From Diplolepis rosae (taxonomy: Eukaryota; Arthropoda; Insecta; Hymenoptera; Diplolepididae), in NCBI GenBank assembly GCA_030998225.1, contig JAPYXD010000553.1:4588001-4652000 (forward strand): 64,000 nucleotides of DNA, given 5' to 3'. The position numbers and the translations under genes were made by a program. Position 1 is the first letter of the stretch. Each line of letters opens with the position of its first letter. Below the pieces are notes generated by a model. The model saw only the letters and a program-made list of their open reading frames with translations. It had not been told where the DNA came from and ran no database searches. Shown piece after piece: positions 47,950-59,640 of the stretch.

Positions 47950-50640
47950 GCAGATCAAGAGAGAGAGAGAGTTATTCCCTCACAATGCAAGCAAAGGAAC
48001 ACTGCATGCATACCACTACAGTTTTCTGCCGGTTCTTAATTTTGTCTCTCGTCCGCCCAGGTATGAAACTACTAGAACACAGTGCGGCCACTACCATGTA
48101 TTTTAGGAGGGTACTTAAAAAAGTGAAAATGAGCATCAGCATCGCCAAGTTTTGATAGCAAGAACTAATATCAATGCGAACGAAACCCCCGTTCCCCCAA
48201 GCCGATGTATTCTAAAGAGTGGAAAATTTTGAAATATATTGTATGAAATCTATTTCATAAATTTAAATTATTTAAAGTTGAAAATAATTTGTGAAAGAAT
48301 AAAAATACAACAAGAATTTTTAAATGTGAATCACAATGCACGGTTAAATACTGTACTATTACACGGAGAAAAATGGTTGAAGTAATTTTACTCAACTCTG
48401 TCGATTGAACTTGGGACTTAAGGACACTTGAACATTTATTAAATCCTAGTCGGGTAAAATGAATTTGATAAATACCTAATTCACCCAAAGTGAATATCAA
48501 TAAGCATCACATAGGAAATAGTAAGGATTTGAGTAAAACGTTGTCGAAGACAGGGCATTAACATGCGTCAGTGGGTTAAAATGAAATGTATAAGTATATC
48601 ACCGACGCTTGAGGTACTTCGAACGCTAGTTGAGTAAAATGAGCATCGGATGTATTATTTCAACTGGCAATGATATGGTTGCTATGGTTACAATAGCTTA
48701 AAAATAACATCGGTAGCGACAATAGCGCCATCACTTGTTGATAGCAAACATTATAATTCGTTCCCCTTTTCTCCTATATAAGTGGACCCACTGTGTACTA
48801 GAATCAGCACATGCCCAAATTTTATGTCTTTAATGATGCCACTAACCGCCTCTATAAGTTCAACGTGGATTCAGAATACACCCTACCCTCTTCCTTCCCC
48901 GCACCTATTCTTGCTTAGATGCTTTAGCCAGCTTATCTCCCGCAACAAAGGCCACGTGCTTTTTATGACTAAAACATAAGACTCATCTGAATTCTTAAAT
49001 GATTATGTTAAGACTTTTAATCAATATAATGATTATTAGCCTAGACTAATTAAATATATTTCAATTTACTCTGAAATATATTGGAAACTAAAATCGTTTC
49101 TACAATTTGATGTCCACACATCAAATATTAAAAATCGATGAGCGTAGTTCCTTTCTCGCGATAAGTGTGTAAAGAGGAGAGAAATATTTGACACCTGAAA
49201 ATCAGCAAATAGTGCAATAATAGAATCAGCACGATACAAAGTCCATCCACGTTCCAAAAACCTCCCTGCCATTATTACCTCCGACCAATCATAAACTCCT
49301 TAATCATCAAAAACCCCTACCATATAGTACTCACCTTGCGATGAACTTACGAGCTAGATCTAAGAAAAATTAAATTTGCAGTTACTCGAGCAACCTGGTA
49401 CTTAAGGGGTTCCAACTCCGGCGAAATCATGCTAGAGTTTCTTCTCCCCGCTTCTCTCATCTACCTCTCCCGCACGCCCCTCACAGCGAGCCCATATTGC
49501 TCCAAGTTTCTCCTCTCCGGCGCCACTAAAATTTCATGTTACACGGAGTCTTATGAGAGTTGGAACCCCCTGCTGATACTAACTAGAACTACGCGGACAG
49601 TAGGGAATATACTTTTCACTACTTTTGCCCGTGCGTGGTTCAAAACAATCAATCTTTGATTACTGGTTGAGACTGACTTGTAAAATCGCCTAGTAATACC
49701 GGTTTCGGGAAGTTGCATCGGGCGGACCTAAATAATAAAAGCCTGTATTCGTCGAGAGCAAAATATACAAGATATATTAAATTATATAAAAATATATTTC
49801 TAATATATCTTTCTTCGGCAGACCATTTTAAAGGTCCAATTCGTTGATCCTGAACGATCGGTTACCTATTTTGCTAATTGAGGATAATAACTAGTAAAAG
49901 ACCATCTAGTGATAAATTCTTGGGAATCACATCGAGCACGCGTCAACGAAAATCTTCGGTGGACTATCTAAAGTCTAATTTCAGTTTTTCGCAGTTTTCC
50001 TTAAACAAAAAAGCGGCACAAAGCAGCAAAAAATTGCAGAAATATAATTACTACCGAATCTCAAAACAGTAGTGATAATTTGTCATAAAATATTCCAATT
50101 AAATTGAATAAAGAAATTTTAGCGGCAAAAAGGGCGAGTTTAAAAGCACTCGACCCTTTTCTGGTTAAAAGCCAACCGTTATTTTCTCTTATTAAAACTA
50201 ACAGAAAGTGGCAAGAGTAGTGTCGGTTTGAGTGTGCGCGTATTTGTGCGCGGATTGCAAACCAGAAGGACTAGTTGCCCTTTTGGGCAACGATCACAAC
50301 AAGAATTATCATCCGCCGATTCCCGGAAATCAGAAGGAACCTCTCTTTCTTTCTCTCTCTCTCTCTAGGAGTGGTGTTGTAAGTCTAGGATAAGAGTAAG
50401 TAGGGCATTGTCCCAAAATCTTTATACTTATAAACATTTTTAATAAAATTGTTGAAATTGGGAAATTAAAACTTAAATTCTTCTTTTATGTCTGACGTAT
50501 ACACGGTTGATCTTCTTTTGTCTAACTGGGTATAGCTTCCTCAGTCAGAGAAGAGATAAAACACGATCCCAAATTAAAAACAAATTTTCATTAATTTAAT
50601 TTTGGTTAAAATTTGGCAGTTTGGAATCTCCATGAAAGAA
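47950..50640 (+). repeat. Old, diverged relative of the element G LTR
   Basis: Segments match the LTR of element G in order: TTCTGCCGGTTCTTAATT (48026), GCTTTAGCCAGCTTATCTCC and GCCACGTGCTTTTTA (48917-48965), the conserved stem-loop block (50128-50177), and GTATAGCTTCCTCAGTCAGA (50532). A stretch of about 800 bp (48070-48880) is extra. Divergence is much higher than between the two LTRs of element G. The end next to the mariner TIR (50648) is truncated. No coding region is attached, so it is probably an old solo LTR. Confidence 0.75.
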
Positions 50641-50647
50641 GTTTTTA

Positions 50648-51951
50648 TCCAAGGGTGTTAGTTGAAATTTGCCGGTTTTACTCATAGATGTCGCTAGAGA
50701 TATGTATACATTTCTATGATTTTGCATCTATGTCATATTTTTCTATGGACAATAACCTTCAAAAATACACAATTACCTTCTACCAAAATAATAGCATCAT
50801 AGTTGTTTACCTCAGTGAATATGTCGAGTTTCGTTCCAAGTAAATCGCATTTGCGGCATTCGTTGCTTTTCTTATTTCATCAAAAGAAAAAAGCAGTTGA
50901 AGCTCATCGATTGCTGGTAGAAACTTATGGTGAACATGCTCCAGTGGTCAGAACATGTGAGACATGGTTTCGTCAATTTAAAAGTGGGTATTTCGATTTA
51001 ACAGACAATGAACATCCTGGTGCAGCTAAAAAGTTCGAAGATGAGGAATTGCAGGCGTTATTGGATGAAGACCCAACCCAAACGCAACAACAATTGGTAC
51101 AAACACTAAATTTGACCCGAGGAGCAATTTTCTAACGTTTAAAAGCCATGCGAAAAATCCAAAAGTATGGAAAATGGGTACCACACCAACTGAACGATAG
51201 ACAAATGGAAAATCGAAAAACCATTTGTGAAATGCTGCCTCAACGGTTCGAAAGGAAATATTTTCTGCATCGAATTGTCACGGGGGACGAAAAATGGATT
51301 TATTTCGAGAACCCGAAGCGGAAAAAATCATGGCTTTCACCTGGTGAGGTCGGCCCGTCGACTCCAAGGCCAAATCGCTTTGGCCGTAAGACAATGCTGT
51401 GTTTGGTGGAACCAGTGTGGTGTGGTGTACTTCGAGTTATTAAAACCTGGTGAGACGGCGAATACGGATCGCTACCGACAACAAATTATCAATTTGCATA
51501 GATAGAAACGCATAGATCATGCGTTGATCTAAAAACGGTCGGAATGGGCCAGAAGACATGGCAAAGTTATCCTACAACATGACAACGCACCGTCTCATAG
51601 CGCTAAAGTGGTGAAGAATACATTAAAAGCATTGAATTGGGAATTATTATCGCACCCGCCGTACTCCACAGACCTCGCCCCGTCCGACTATCACCTTTTC
51701 GCATCGATGAGACACTCACTCACAGAGCAGCGCTTCGCCAATATTGAAGAAGTCGAAAAATGGCACATCGAATGGTTTGCCTTGAAAGAGAAAAAGTTTT
51801 TTTGAAATGGTATCCATGATTTGCCTGAAAGATGGGCCAAATGTGTAGAATCCAATGGTCAATACTTTGAATAAAATTTTTTTGAGATTCCCTTGAGAAT
51901 TAAGTGTTTTCTTTATTGAAAAAACCGGCAAACTTCAACTAACACCCCTGG
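50648..51951 (+). mobile_element. Full-length but inactive mariner
   Basis: About 1,304 bp with inverted ends: AAGGGTGTTAGTTGAAATTT at the left, and the complement of AGGGGTGTTAGTTGAAGTTT at the right, flanked by TA (50646-50647 and 51952-51953). The transposase starts at MSSFVPSKSHLRHSLLFLFH (50821). It keeps both helix-turn-helix regions, VTGDEKWIYF (first Asp), QHDNAPSHSAK (second Asp) and LAPSDYHLFASM (third). Stops at about 51135 and 51453 and frame changes break it. It can be moved only by a helper. Confidence 0.9.
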
Positions 51952-52361
51952 TAGTCCCGGCCATTTTGATTTTATTGATCTTGTGTAGTAGTAATGGATT
52001 TTAGTAGACGCATGCGCAGTTTAAATGTACAAGGCTTTGCCAGTAAGATGCTAACGCTGTACGAAGAAGAAGAAGAATAAGAAGAAGGATTAAGCTTTGT
52101 TTCATGGCTATGGGCGCATGCGCAGTTCAATTTTTACATTTCATTCCTTTGCAGCGCAATGTACTACATTGCGCTACTGTTAACTGTAGCGAAAAAACGA
52201 GTTTGCGCACCGGTGGTACATAAAATAAATTTCATTATGAAATTTAAAAAAAATTACAAAGTGGGACGTCAAAGAAAAATATTCCGGTGCCATATTCTTA
52301 TTTCAACAATTTTACAACTAAAATGTAGAATAAAATTATATAAGCCTGAGTGATTGAATAC

Positions 52362-52492
52362 CTGTTGTGGTTTATGATCAAAGGATAGCGGGATCGCGTT
52401 TCCTTTCGCATCACACATCACTCCTCGCGAATCTCCAACATTTGCCACTATTAATTTATTCCCTTCCATTATTGCAATTAATGCAGTCGTAC
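52362..52492 (-). CDS. Ppm1l: PPM1L-like protein phosphatase, internal exon
   Basis: 43 codons plus two bases of a split Gly codon at the 5' side: [20 protein letters not shown] then [16 protein letters not shown] and [16 protein letters not shown] and SxDHKP are signature blocks of PP2C phosphatases. The acceptor is TTTTATAG at 52500-52493 and the donor is CAACAG|GTATTC. It joins in phase 0 to the exon at 4437-4744, 47.6 kb away. The exons encoding the N-terminal half, with the membrane-anchor-like segment and the first metal-binding Asp, were not found up to 64000, so the gene continues beyond the window. The frame is undamaged. Confidence 0.93.
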
Positions 52493-53340
52493 CTATAAAA
52501 TAGTTTAATTTAATAAAGGATTATACATACACGGAAAAAATATGGCAGATCAAACGCACCGTCTATAGCACAACATCTGTACATATGGCTCAAGACAACT
52601 GCTATACCTATTTGTGCCGAAATTCGTTCCGTGTGTCAGTGTATTTTCAGCGATATCAATGAATTATGGGTAAATGAAAAATAATACATAAAATTATAGT
52701 ATTTAATGCGTGATTTCATTGGGTACACTAGCAACCAACAATTTTGAAAATTACACGTTTGATACATATAATAACAATTATATACCCGCTCTGTATTTAC
52801 TTCAGTTCAATGTAATATAGGAGTGTAAAAAATCATGATCTTGATGTCGATTATTTTGAGCCCCTATTCGAAAAAAGCGTGTTCATTTGTGATAATTGAT
52901 TACGCGAAAATAAGGGCATGTAAATACTATATCAGTCAAGAGGCTATAAAACAATTTAATCAGTTTGGTTTCCACAACTTTTTTTCAAAATAATAATTAT
53001 CTGTTGTAATTTTAGGGTATGATAAAGAGTCTGCTGAGTCAGTACCTATGGTTTTTCTTCATATCAATCAAGCGAGAAATTCATCTATTTTAATACAGTC
53101 CCAATTGAGAATACACCAATATAATAATCAATTAAAAATGTTCTAATAAGAATTTGTAAACCTTATTCAGACATATCATTCTTCATCTCAAAGTTTTTTT
53201 CGCATCTCATATGTTTTGTCTAAGAAATGGAATTTTTTAATTTGGAAGGTATTTTTTAAAATTGAAACGAAAAATATACATCTTGTCAAAAATGCGTAAG
53301 TTAAAAATTGTCAACCTTATTAATATTGTTTTTACATTTT
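52493..53340. other. Intron sequence, nothing recognised
   Basis: AT-rich and without coding frames. It belongs to the next intron upstream of the phosphatase exon. Confidence 0.4.
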
Positions 53341-53348
53341 TTCGTATT

Positions 53349-53933
53349 TCACATATTCTGATTGAAAAATATGCATTTTCGATTTCCAAGAATATTATTT
53401 TTAATTAAAAAATTTACGAATTCCGTACCATTGTCCGTATGGATGATTCGCGGGGTTCGCCAACGCGACACGATTCGTTTATGGAATTCGGATTCAATTG
53501 TTCTCCCGTTAGCTTTTTTAATAGGTATGATCTCGACCCATTTGGTGAAGAGGTCGACAAACGCCAATATATCCTGGTTTTTACCATTTATACTCAGTGG
53601 CAGCAGTCCCATGATATCAGCTGCTACCATGGTCCACGGCTCCTCGATGAGTCTCTTGCCCATTAGTCCTATTTTTGCCTGGTTGTTCGTTTTCGTCCTC
53701 TGACAGGTTTCGCAGCTTTTTACATATCTAATTAGCTCCGAATATAATCCTGGCCAATAATAGTACTCGGATATTCTTGCGTATGTTTTTTTGGATCCTA
53801 AATGTCCTGCTTGGACTTCGTCATGGTTTTCTTTCAGGACTTGTGGTCTTAACCTTTTAGGCACGACAAATTTCCATGGGTTTGTTTCTGGTAAAAGGGG
53901 GGATTTGAGTGGGTCTGGTTTAAAGAAATACAA
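53349..53933 (-). pseudogene. Integrase fragment of element D
   Basis: It keeps the HHCC domain (ENHDEVQAGHLGSKKT, CETCQRTK), VAADIMGLL with the first Asp, and IIHTDNGTEFVNFLI with the second. Unrelated sequence then follows (KNNILGNRKC), so the catalytic Glu and C-terminus are missing. It cannot integrate. Confidence 0.85.
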
Positions 53934-53943
53934 TTGAGAATCC

Positions 53944-55052
53944 CTAGTTCTCCACTTTTTTCATGGCCATGTGATCTATTATTACCTTGAAGCTATAACC
54001 CTCAAGGTATGGTCTGAACTTCCTAATCGCCCATACTACTGCTAAACATCCTTTTTCTGAGGCCGAGTATCGTGTCTCTGCACTATTCAGATTTCTGCTT
54101 GCGTACGGGATTACATGGTTTGTTCCGTTTTTTGTTTGAGTTAATACTGCTCTCAATCCAGTGTCACTAGCGTCCGTCTCTAGCTGGAAAGGTTGCGAAA
54201 AGTCTGGGCAGGTTAAAATGGGTGCTGATGTCAAATGTTCCTTTATTTTCTCGAAAGCTTCTATCTGTTCTGTTCCCCACTCCCACTTTTTATTCTTTTT
54301 TAATAATCCGCTTAATGGTTTTATTATTTCGGCAAAGTGTGGTATGAACTTTTTATACCAACTTGCCATTCCTATTAATCTTTGTAATTGTTTGATATTT
54401 TTGGGTGTGGGAAGTTCCAAAATTGGTTGAATTTTATCATCGTCGATTTCAAGTCCTCTTTCGTTAACTTTGAAACCAATGTATTTGATTTCTGAACAAC
54501 CGAATTCACATTTATCTAATCCTATTGTTAAGTTTGCTTTTTTAGTTTTATCCAATACGAGACTCAAATATTTCAGGTGGTCGTCAAAATTTTGCGTAAC
54601 AATGATTGTATCGTCCAAGTAATAAAAAACATTCGGCTTTAAATCTGGGGTTATATCCTTATCCATCAGTCTCTGGAAAGTGGCCGGAGAATTGGTAAGA
54701 ACAAATGGCATCCGTTTAAATTGGTACATCCCCTTTCCAGGAACTGTAAATGCTGTGATGGGTTTAGAATTTTCCTCTAAAGGAATTTGTAAATATGATG
54801 ATTTTAAGTCTATTTTTGAAATAAATTTTGCTGATCGTAAGGTATCTAGAATTTCGTTCATTAATGGGATTGCGTACAAATCTTTTTTGGTAATTTTACT
54901 TACTTTTCTAAAATCGAGACAAAACCTGTATTCTCCATTTGGTTTTTTAATCATAACGATTGGATTCGACTAATCGGAACAAGAAGGTTCTATTATCCCC
55001 TGTTCTAACATCTTGTCTATTTCCTCATTTATTTTTTCTCATACTTTTGGGC
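53944..55052 (-). pseudogene. Reverse transcriptase and RNase H of element D
   Basis: Catalytic blocks are mostly intact: CLDFRKVSKITKKDLYAIPL, FISKIDLKSSYLQIPLEE, MPFVLTNSPATFQRLMDK and FYYLDDTIIV (YLDD). RNase H starts with LETDASDTGLRAVLTQ and reaches YSFKVIIDHMAMK, then is cut. About 250 bp of the RNase H end and linker present in element C are missing before the integrase. A stop lies upstream at about 54972, and FVLTN replaces the usual FGLTN. Confidence 0.85.
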
Positions 55053-56381
55053 TTAATGATAGTATCTTTGTTTGATAGGGTCATGGCCCTGAACATCTAT
55101 TTTATGTTGCGTTAGGTGTGTCTGCTTTAATTTTGTTCCTATTTCCGGTATGTTGTATTTTACAATTTCTTCCAATTTTGCTTGTTGACTTTCGTCCAGT
55201 TCAACAATGCCTTCGCATACTTCCGCTACGTTATCCTTTGGTTCAACCTGCTTAGTTAGTTTACCCCCTATATTATTTAATAAAATTGCCCTGTTTCTAA
55301 AATTAATCCACGAGTTTTTATTCCTAATTTCGGTTGTTCCCTCTGAAGTTTGAATTTTTCTAGATTCTAATTTGTTATTAACTTCGTTTTTTAACTCCTT
55401 TGGTACTTCGCTATTATAAAAAATTCTTGTTGTTATTGTTTCCTTGTTTTCTTTATTTTCGTTATTGTCCTGCGTCTGTGGGGTGGGGTTTTCCAGGATT
55501 TGGAATCTGTTGTATATAGAAATGCTGAACAAGCTCGGGATTTCTTTGTAAGGGTTTATTCTGGGATTTTGGATGTTTTGTGTTTTTTGGGATGGGCCTG
55601 GGTTCTCCTTCGTTTGATTGAAATCATTTAGGTTTCTTCCTATCATGGTTTTGCCATTTTCTCTTTCGCTTTTTAATTTTATTTTACCCCCGAATTTCAG
55701 TCTTAATTCCTTATTATTATTTTCTATGCCATTTGTTTCTGATTTAATTCGATTGTTTACGCTGGTTTGAGTTTTACTATTCATTTTATTTTTGCTTATT
55801 TCACTACTATCTTCCTTGCTAGTTTTTGTTGCCTTTCTCTTGTCTGATGTAATGCTTTCAATGATTGGTCTGGGTAGGGACTGAGGCCTTGCCTCCATTT
55901 GATAGCGAGTTGGTGGGCTACCTGGTAGCCACCAAGTTCCGGTATCGTAATCTAAGGTCATTTTGAGGTTTTTGATCATGTCTGTCCCTAAAATGCTTGT
56001 GGTTCTTAAGTTAGGGACTAGTCGAAACGACATATGTTTAACGTCCTTACCAATCATAATGGGGATGACTACTTGTCCTATTATTTCTACTGGTTCTCTG
56101 TTCGCTACTATTAGGTTTTGTGAGGTTGGTTTAGCAATCGAGAAATTCGATCTTAGAATTTTTTCTAGTAATTCCTTGCCAACGTATGAGTGTGTGGCCC
56201 CTGTATCAATTAATATTTTATATGAATTATTTTCGAATTTTATCATTAAATGGAACCTTCTTTCATTTAATTCTTCGGTATCCGAATTTAAATATTCTGG
56301 CGTTCTGGTAATGGGTTTTGTTACAGTTCTTTCCATTACCCGCCCTTTTAGTTTCCCTGGTTCTGGCTCAAATATGGACAT
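55053..56381 (-). pseudogene. Protease and linker of element D
   Basis: 442 codons without a stop. The protease has ILIDTGATHSYVGKELL and TSILGTDMIKNLKM, both catalytic blocks intact. A long Asn/Lys/Glu-rich linker follows, ending CEGIVELDESQQAKLEEIVK and the start of RT (QGHDPIKQRYYH). The stop at 55053-55055 lies inside RT and separates it from the rest. Confidence 0.85.
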
Positions 56382-56399
56382 TCCCTTTTGAAGTGTCCT

Positions 56400-57480
56400 G
56401 GTTCTTTACAGTTGTAACAGTTTAACTGTGTTGAATTTTCACTCGTTCTCGCGTTCTGCAATTGCGTACCTTGTCTTAACCAATTTCGATTTTCTTGTAT
56501 TTATTTTGTCGTTCGAAATTCTGCTTTCCTGGTTTCGGTTCACATTGTTCGCAAATTGTTTTTGGGAATTTTGTTGCGTATTTTCTGCTGGGCTTTCTCG
56601 GTTTTCCGTTGGAAATTCTATGGTGGGTTGTGTTTTACCTGGAACTCTATTTAACGCTAAGTGGTTCATTCTGGGTATTAGTAGATCATATGGGTTCTAC
56701 TGGAATCTACTTTGACTATTTCGGAATCTGGGTTGGAATTCTTGCAAAAATCTAGGTTGAGGGGTGTTTAGGATTGCAGGGTATGGGTTAGGTTTCTGTA
56801 CATAAGGTGTTTGATATTGTGGTCTATTATATCTTTGTGGTCTCCATGGAACTGCAGGTATATTTTGTTGTTTTATATTTTGGGAATTCTGGTTTCCATT
56901 ATTTTCCCTCCTTGGTTCTGTTATTTGTAATACTTGTCCTTTTGTTTCGGATTTTTTCAGTTCAATTTCCCATTCCTTGCCCAAGTCTTTGAGTTCTTCG
57001 AATGTATCGAAGTCGTTACGCTTGATGTACATCTTGTATTCGATTCTTAGATTCTCATAAGCGCGACGCAATTCCCATTCTAGACTTTTCCTGGGGTGGA
57101 GTTTTGTAAAAATTTTCCTGATTTCGATTAAATAAGGGTGAATATCCTGGTTCCATTTTTGGTTACAGAATTTAATTTTTTGTTCTATCTCTTCCAAAAA
57201 TTTTTCGTCCATATATGTTCTCGTAAATTCTCTGAAAAAATCTGAAAAGGTCCTCCACGAATTTCTATTGATTAAGCACCAATCTTCAGCGTCCTCAGTT
57301 AGCAGCGCGTCCAGGTTTTCCAAAATATCCCCACTACTTATCTGGTACCCCCTTTTGAATCTTTTTAGGTCGTCCAAAAAGTGAGCTGGGCTATCTTCTT
57401 TATTGTTCCTAAATTTCAGTGGTCAATTGCTCATTGTTTGGAACGGGGTTTGGGTCATTCCAAAGGGAAAGTGTGTCTTT
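56400..57480 (-). pseudogene. gag remnant of element D
   Basis: The capsid block reads FKRGYQISSGDILENLDALL, LRIEYKMYIKRNDFDTFEEL and onward, in the frame 56697-57377. Before it, FPFGMTQTPFQTMSN is readable at about 57465-57420 up to a stop. The CCHC knuckle (CYNCKEPGHFKREC) is encoded near 56425-56385 in another frame. The charged N-terminal extension seen in element C is absent because the copy is truncated. Confidence 0.8.
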
Positions 57481-57489
57481 TTCAGTATA

Positions 57490-58240
57490 TGTCATTCATT
57501 TGAAGCGTAAACAATAATGATCTTTTTCACTCAAATATGTCTAATTTTGTGCCTGAAAAAGTGTTTTTGCGGGGAGTTCTTCTTCATTACTTTAACATGA
57601 AGAAAACTGCTGCTGAAAGTCATCGTATTTTGGTGGAAGTTTATGGTGAATATGTTCTAGCTGAGCGAACGTGCCAAAAGTGGTTTGCACGATTTAAAAG
57701 TGGTGATTTTGGCTTGGAAGACGAAGAACGTCCTGGGCAGCCAAAAAAGTTTGAAGATGAAGAACTAGAAGCATTACTCGATGAAAATTGTTGCCAAACA
57801 CAAGAAGAGCTCACAGAATCTTTGGGAGTCACTCAAGCAGCCATTTCAAAACGTTTAAAAGCAGCCGGATACATTCAAAAGCAAGGAATTTGGGTTCCAC
57901 ATGAACTCAAGCCGAGAGACGTTGAAAGGAAGTTTTGCATGTCCGAAATGCTGCTGGAACGCCACAAAAAGAAGTCATTTTTGGATCGGATTGTTACTGG
58001 TGATGAAAAATGGATCCATTACGACAACCCCAAGCGCAAAAAATCGTATGTGAAACCCGGCCAACCAGCCAAGTCAAGAGCAAAGCAGAATATCCATGGC
58101 GCGAAGGTAATGCTCTGTATTTGGTGGAATCAGAAGGGTGTGATGTATTATGAGCTGCTAAAAACGGGTGAAACCGTCAATGGAGAACGCTACCGAATAC
58201 AATTAATCCGTTTGAAGAGAGCAATTTTTTTTTTCATATT
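57490..58240 (+). mobile_element. 3'-truncated mariner
   Basis: The transposase starts at 57537 (MSNFVPEKVFLRGVLLHYFN) and reads without a break for about 230 residues. It includes both helix-turn-helix regions (ERTCQKWFARFKSGDFGLED, GVTQAAISKRLKAAGYI), WVPHEL, VTGDEKWIHYDNPKR (first Asp) and MLCIWWNQKGVMYYELL. It ends abruptly in a T run at about 58228. The second and third Asp are missing and no 3' TIR is present. Unusually well kept for a truncated copy, so a fairly recent loss is likely. Confidence 0.85.
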
Positions 58241-58317
58241 TTGGTAGTAAATACTTCTAGAAATAGTGTAGAATCAATTTTAAAGGTCTACAAGGTCGAG
58301 AAAAATGATAAAAGAGG

Positions 58318-58412
58318 CTCGCAGGACAGATCGCGCATCGGCTTCGATCTCCTGCGAGCATTGTCGCTCGTCACGCAATAACCCTCATTGTGCGCCTAGG
58401 CACGTAATAACT
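58318..58412 (-). repeat. MITE-like repeat, inverted copy of 32140-32300
   Basis: Reverse complement of the block at 32140-32300, with TCGGCTTCGATCTCCTGCGA and AATAACCCTCATTGTGCG. The part with the extra GAAGAAGCCGAGG is shorter here. Confidence 0.65.
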
Positions 58413-58479
58413 ATTATTTCCAATGACTCGATACAATGCAAAGTAAATTTCTATACGCTTACATAAAGTCTTATTTGCT

Positions 58480-59133
58480 TTATTCACGATGAGGTTTCGT
58501 CTTCTTTAACCCTCCAAGAGTGACCGTAAGCATGGATCGTTTGAAATGTTTATCAATGAATGTAAAATTCATTGATGAAATCCTTTCGTAACGATCGTGG
58601 AAATCTTGAGCGTAGAACTCGTCTGAAAGCAGAAAACTTTCAGTCTGTTCTAAAATGCCACTTGGGCTGCTTACACAACGTCGATTAAATGACCAGCTCC
58701 ATTCGATACACAAAAAGCAGCTCTTTTTCGTGCATTCTGCATAACATTGGTCAGCATTTCGGGCATTATAGCAGCTATTTCGGCTCGCATGTTACATTTA
58801 AGTTCGTCAATTGTCTTTGGCTTGCTGGCATAAACTTTGCTTTATAAATAACCCCAAAGAAAAAAGTCAGGTACAGTTAAATCCGGAGAACGAGGAGGCC
58901 ACTTCAAATCGCCATTTTTCGACACAACGTGCCCCGGGAATTTGCGCTGTAAGAACGATTGTTTTCGATGTAAAACGCTACGTTTCAGGGCGTTCTTTCG
59001 GTGTGTATTGACTCATGGTTAAAATGGTATTGAATGACGTTTCAGAATCGTGCTCATCTGTCAAAATCGGCTAAAAAACAACAGAGTTATTCAATGTTGA
59101 AATACCGAAGGTCTAGATGGCGCACCCTGTATA
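58480..59133 (-). mobile_element. Internally deleted Tc1-like element
   Basis: An end-like TACAGGGTGCGCCATCTAGA (minus strand) lies at about 59132-59113. The transposase starts near 59014 (MSQYTPKERPET, then a stop). It jumps to the C-terminal third: WPPRSPDLTVPDFFLWGYL with the last catalytic residue region, then KPKTIDELKCNMRAEIAAIM and MLTNVMQNARKRAAFCVSNG. Frames are broken. The left end was not defined. Confidence 0.6.
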
Positions 59134-59640
59134 GTTCCAATTCATTTCATATTCTGGTGGTATGAAATTAGAATGTCAGACAACTTAAACTTAAAATCTG
59201 TCCCGCACTATTAAAAAAATTGTGTCATTTTACCAATGGAGGTTACATTTTTACCCACATTTAATGTAAAATATTCACAAAATTCAATGTTGGATTTTTC
59301 CTACATTTTTAATAGGATTTCTTTTATATATATTCATGGATTATTTAATAGTTATTTAATTTTTATTATTTAAAAAACGAGATCTGCTGAGGCAGATTTT
59401 TTCTTGTTCTTCAAATAATGAAAAAATTTGTCTTCAGAAATTTCGATAATTATCAAAATTATCAAAATTAAAAACTAATAAATAATATTAACTTTTGGTA
59501 TAAAATAAATGCATTCTTACCACCATCTCTACGTTCGTTAATTACGAAAAATCAATTTTGTTTATTAGTTTTTCAATAAGTTGCTTGAAATTAGGGTAGG
59601 GATCAGCTAATTAGGACATGATAGATAGATAGGATCATAA
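59134..59640. other. No feature recognised
   Basis: AT-rich, no coding frame. Confidence 0.35.

Larger units (their letters stand above)
4745..52361 (-). other. 47.6-kb intron of the PPM1L-like gene
   Basis: Donor GT at 52361-52360 (CAACAG|GTATTC) and acceptor AG at 4746-4745 (TGTGCAG|CAAAGA) are in phase 0. Joining across them gives HKPQQ then QRERKRI, the same length as the family's HKPYQLKERKRI block, so no exon is missing between. The intron is filled with nested mobile elements in both orientations. Confidence 0.85.
53349..57480 (-). mobile_element. Minus-strand relative of element C, truncated at both ends (element D)
   Basis: Gag, protease, RT/RNase H and integrase lie in order from high to low coordinates and closely follow element C. 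The integrase is cut off after its second Asp at about 53349. The gag N-terminus is missing beyond about 57480, where a mariner starts. The protease linker and RT are in one frame up to KQRYYH (55053), which shows the ancestral arrangement. No LTR was found. Transcription would be in the same direction as the phosphatase gene. Confidence 0.85.

Noticed and set aside
55963..56391. Plus-strand frame of 142 codons
   Set aside because: Shadow of the minus-strand protease of element D.
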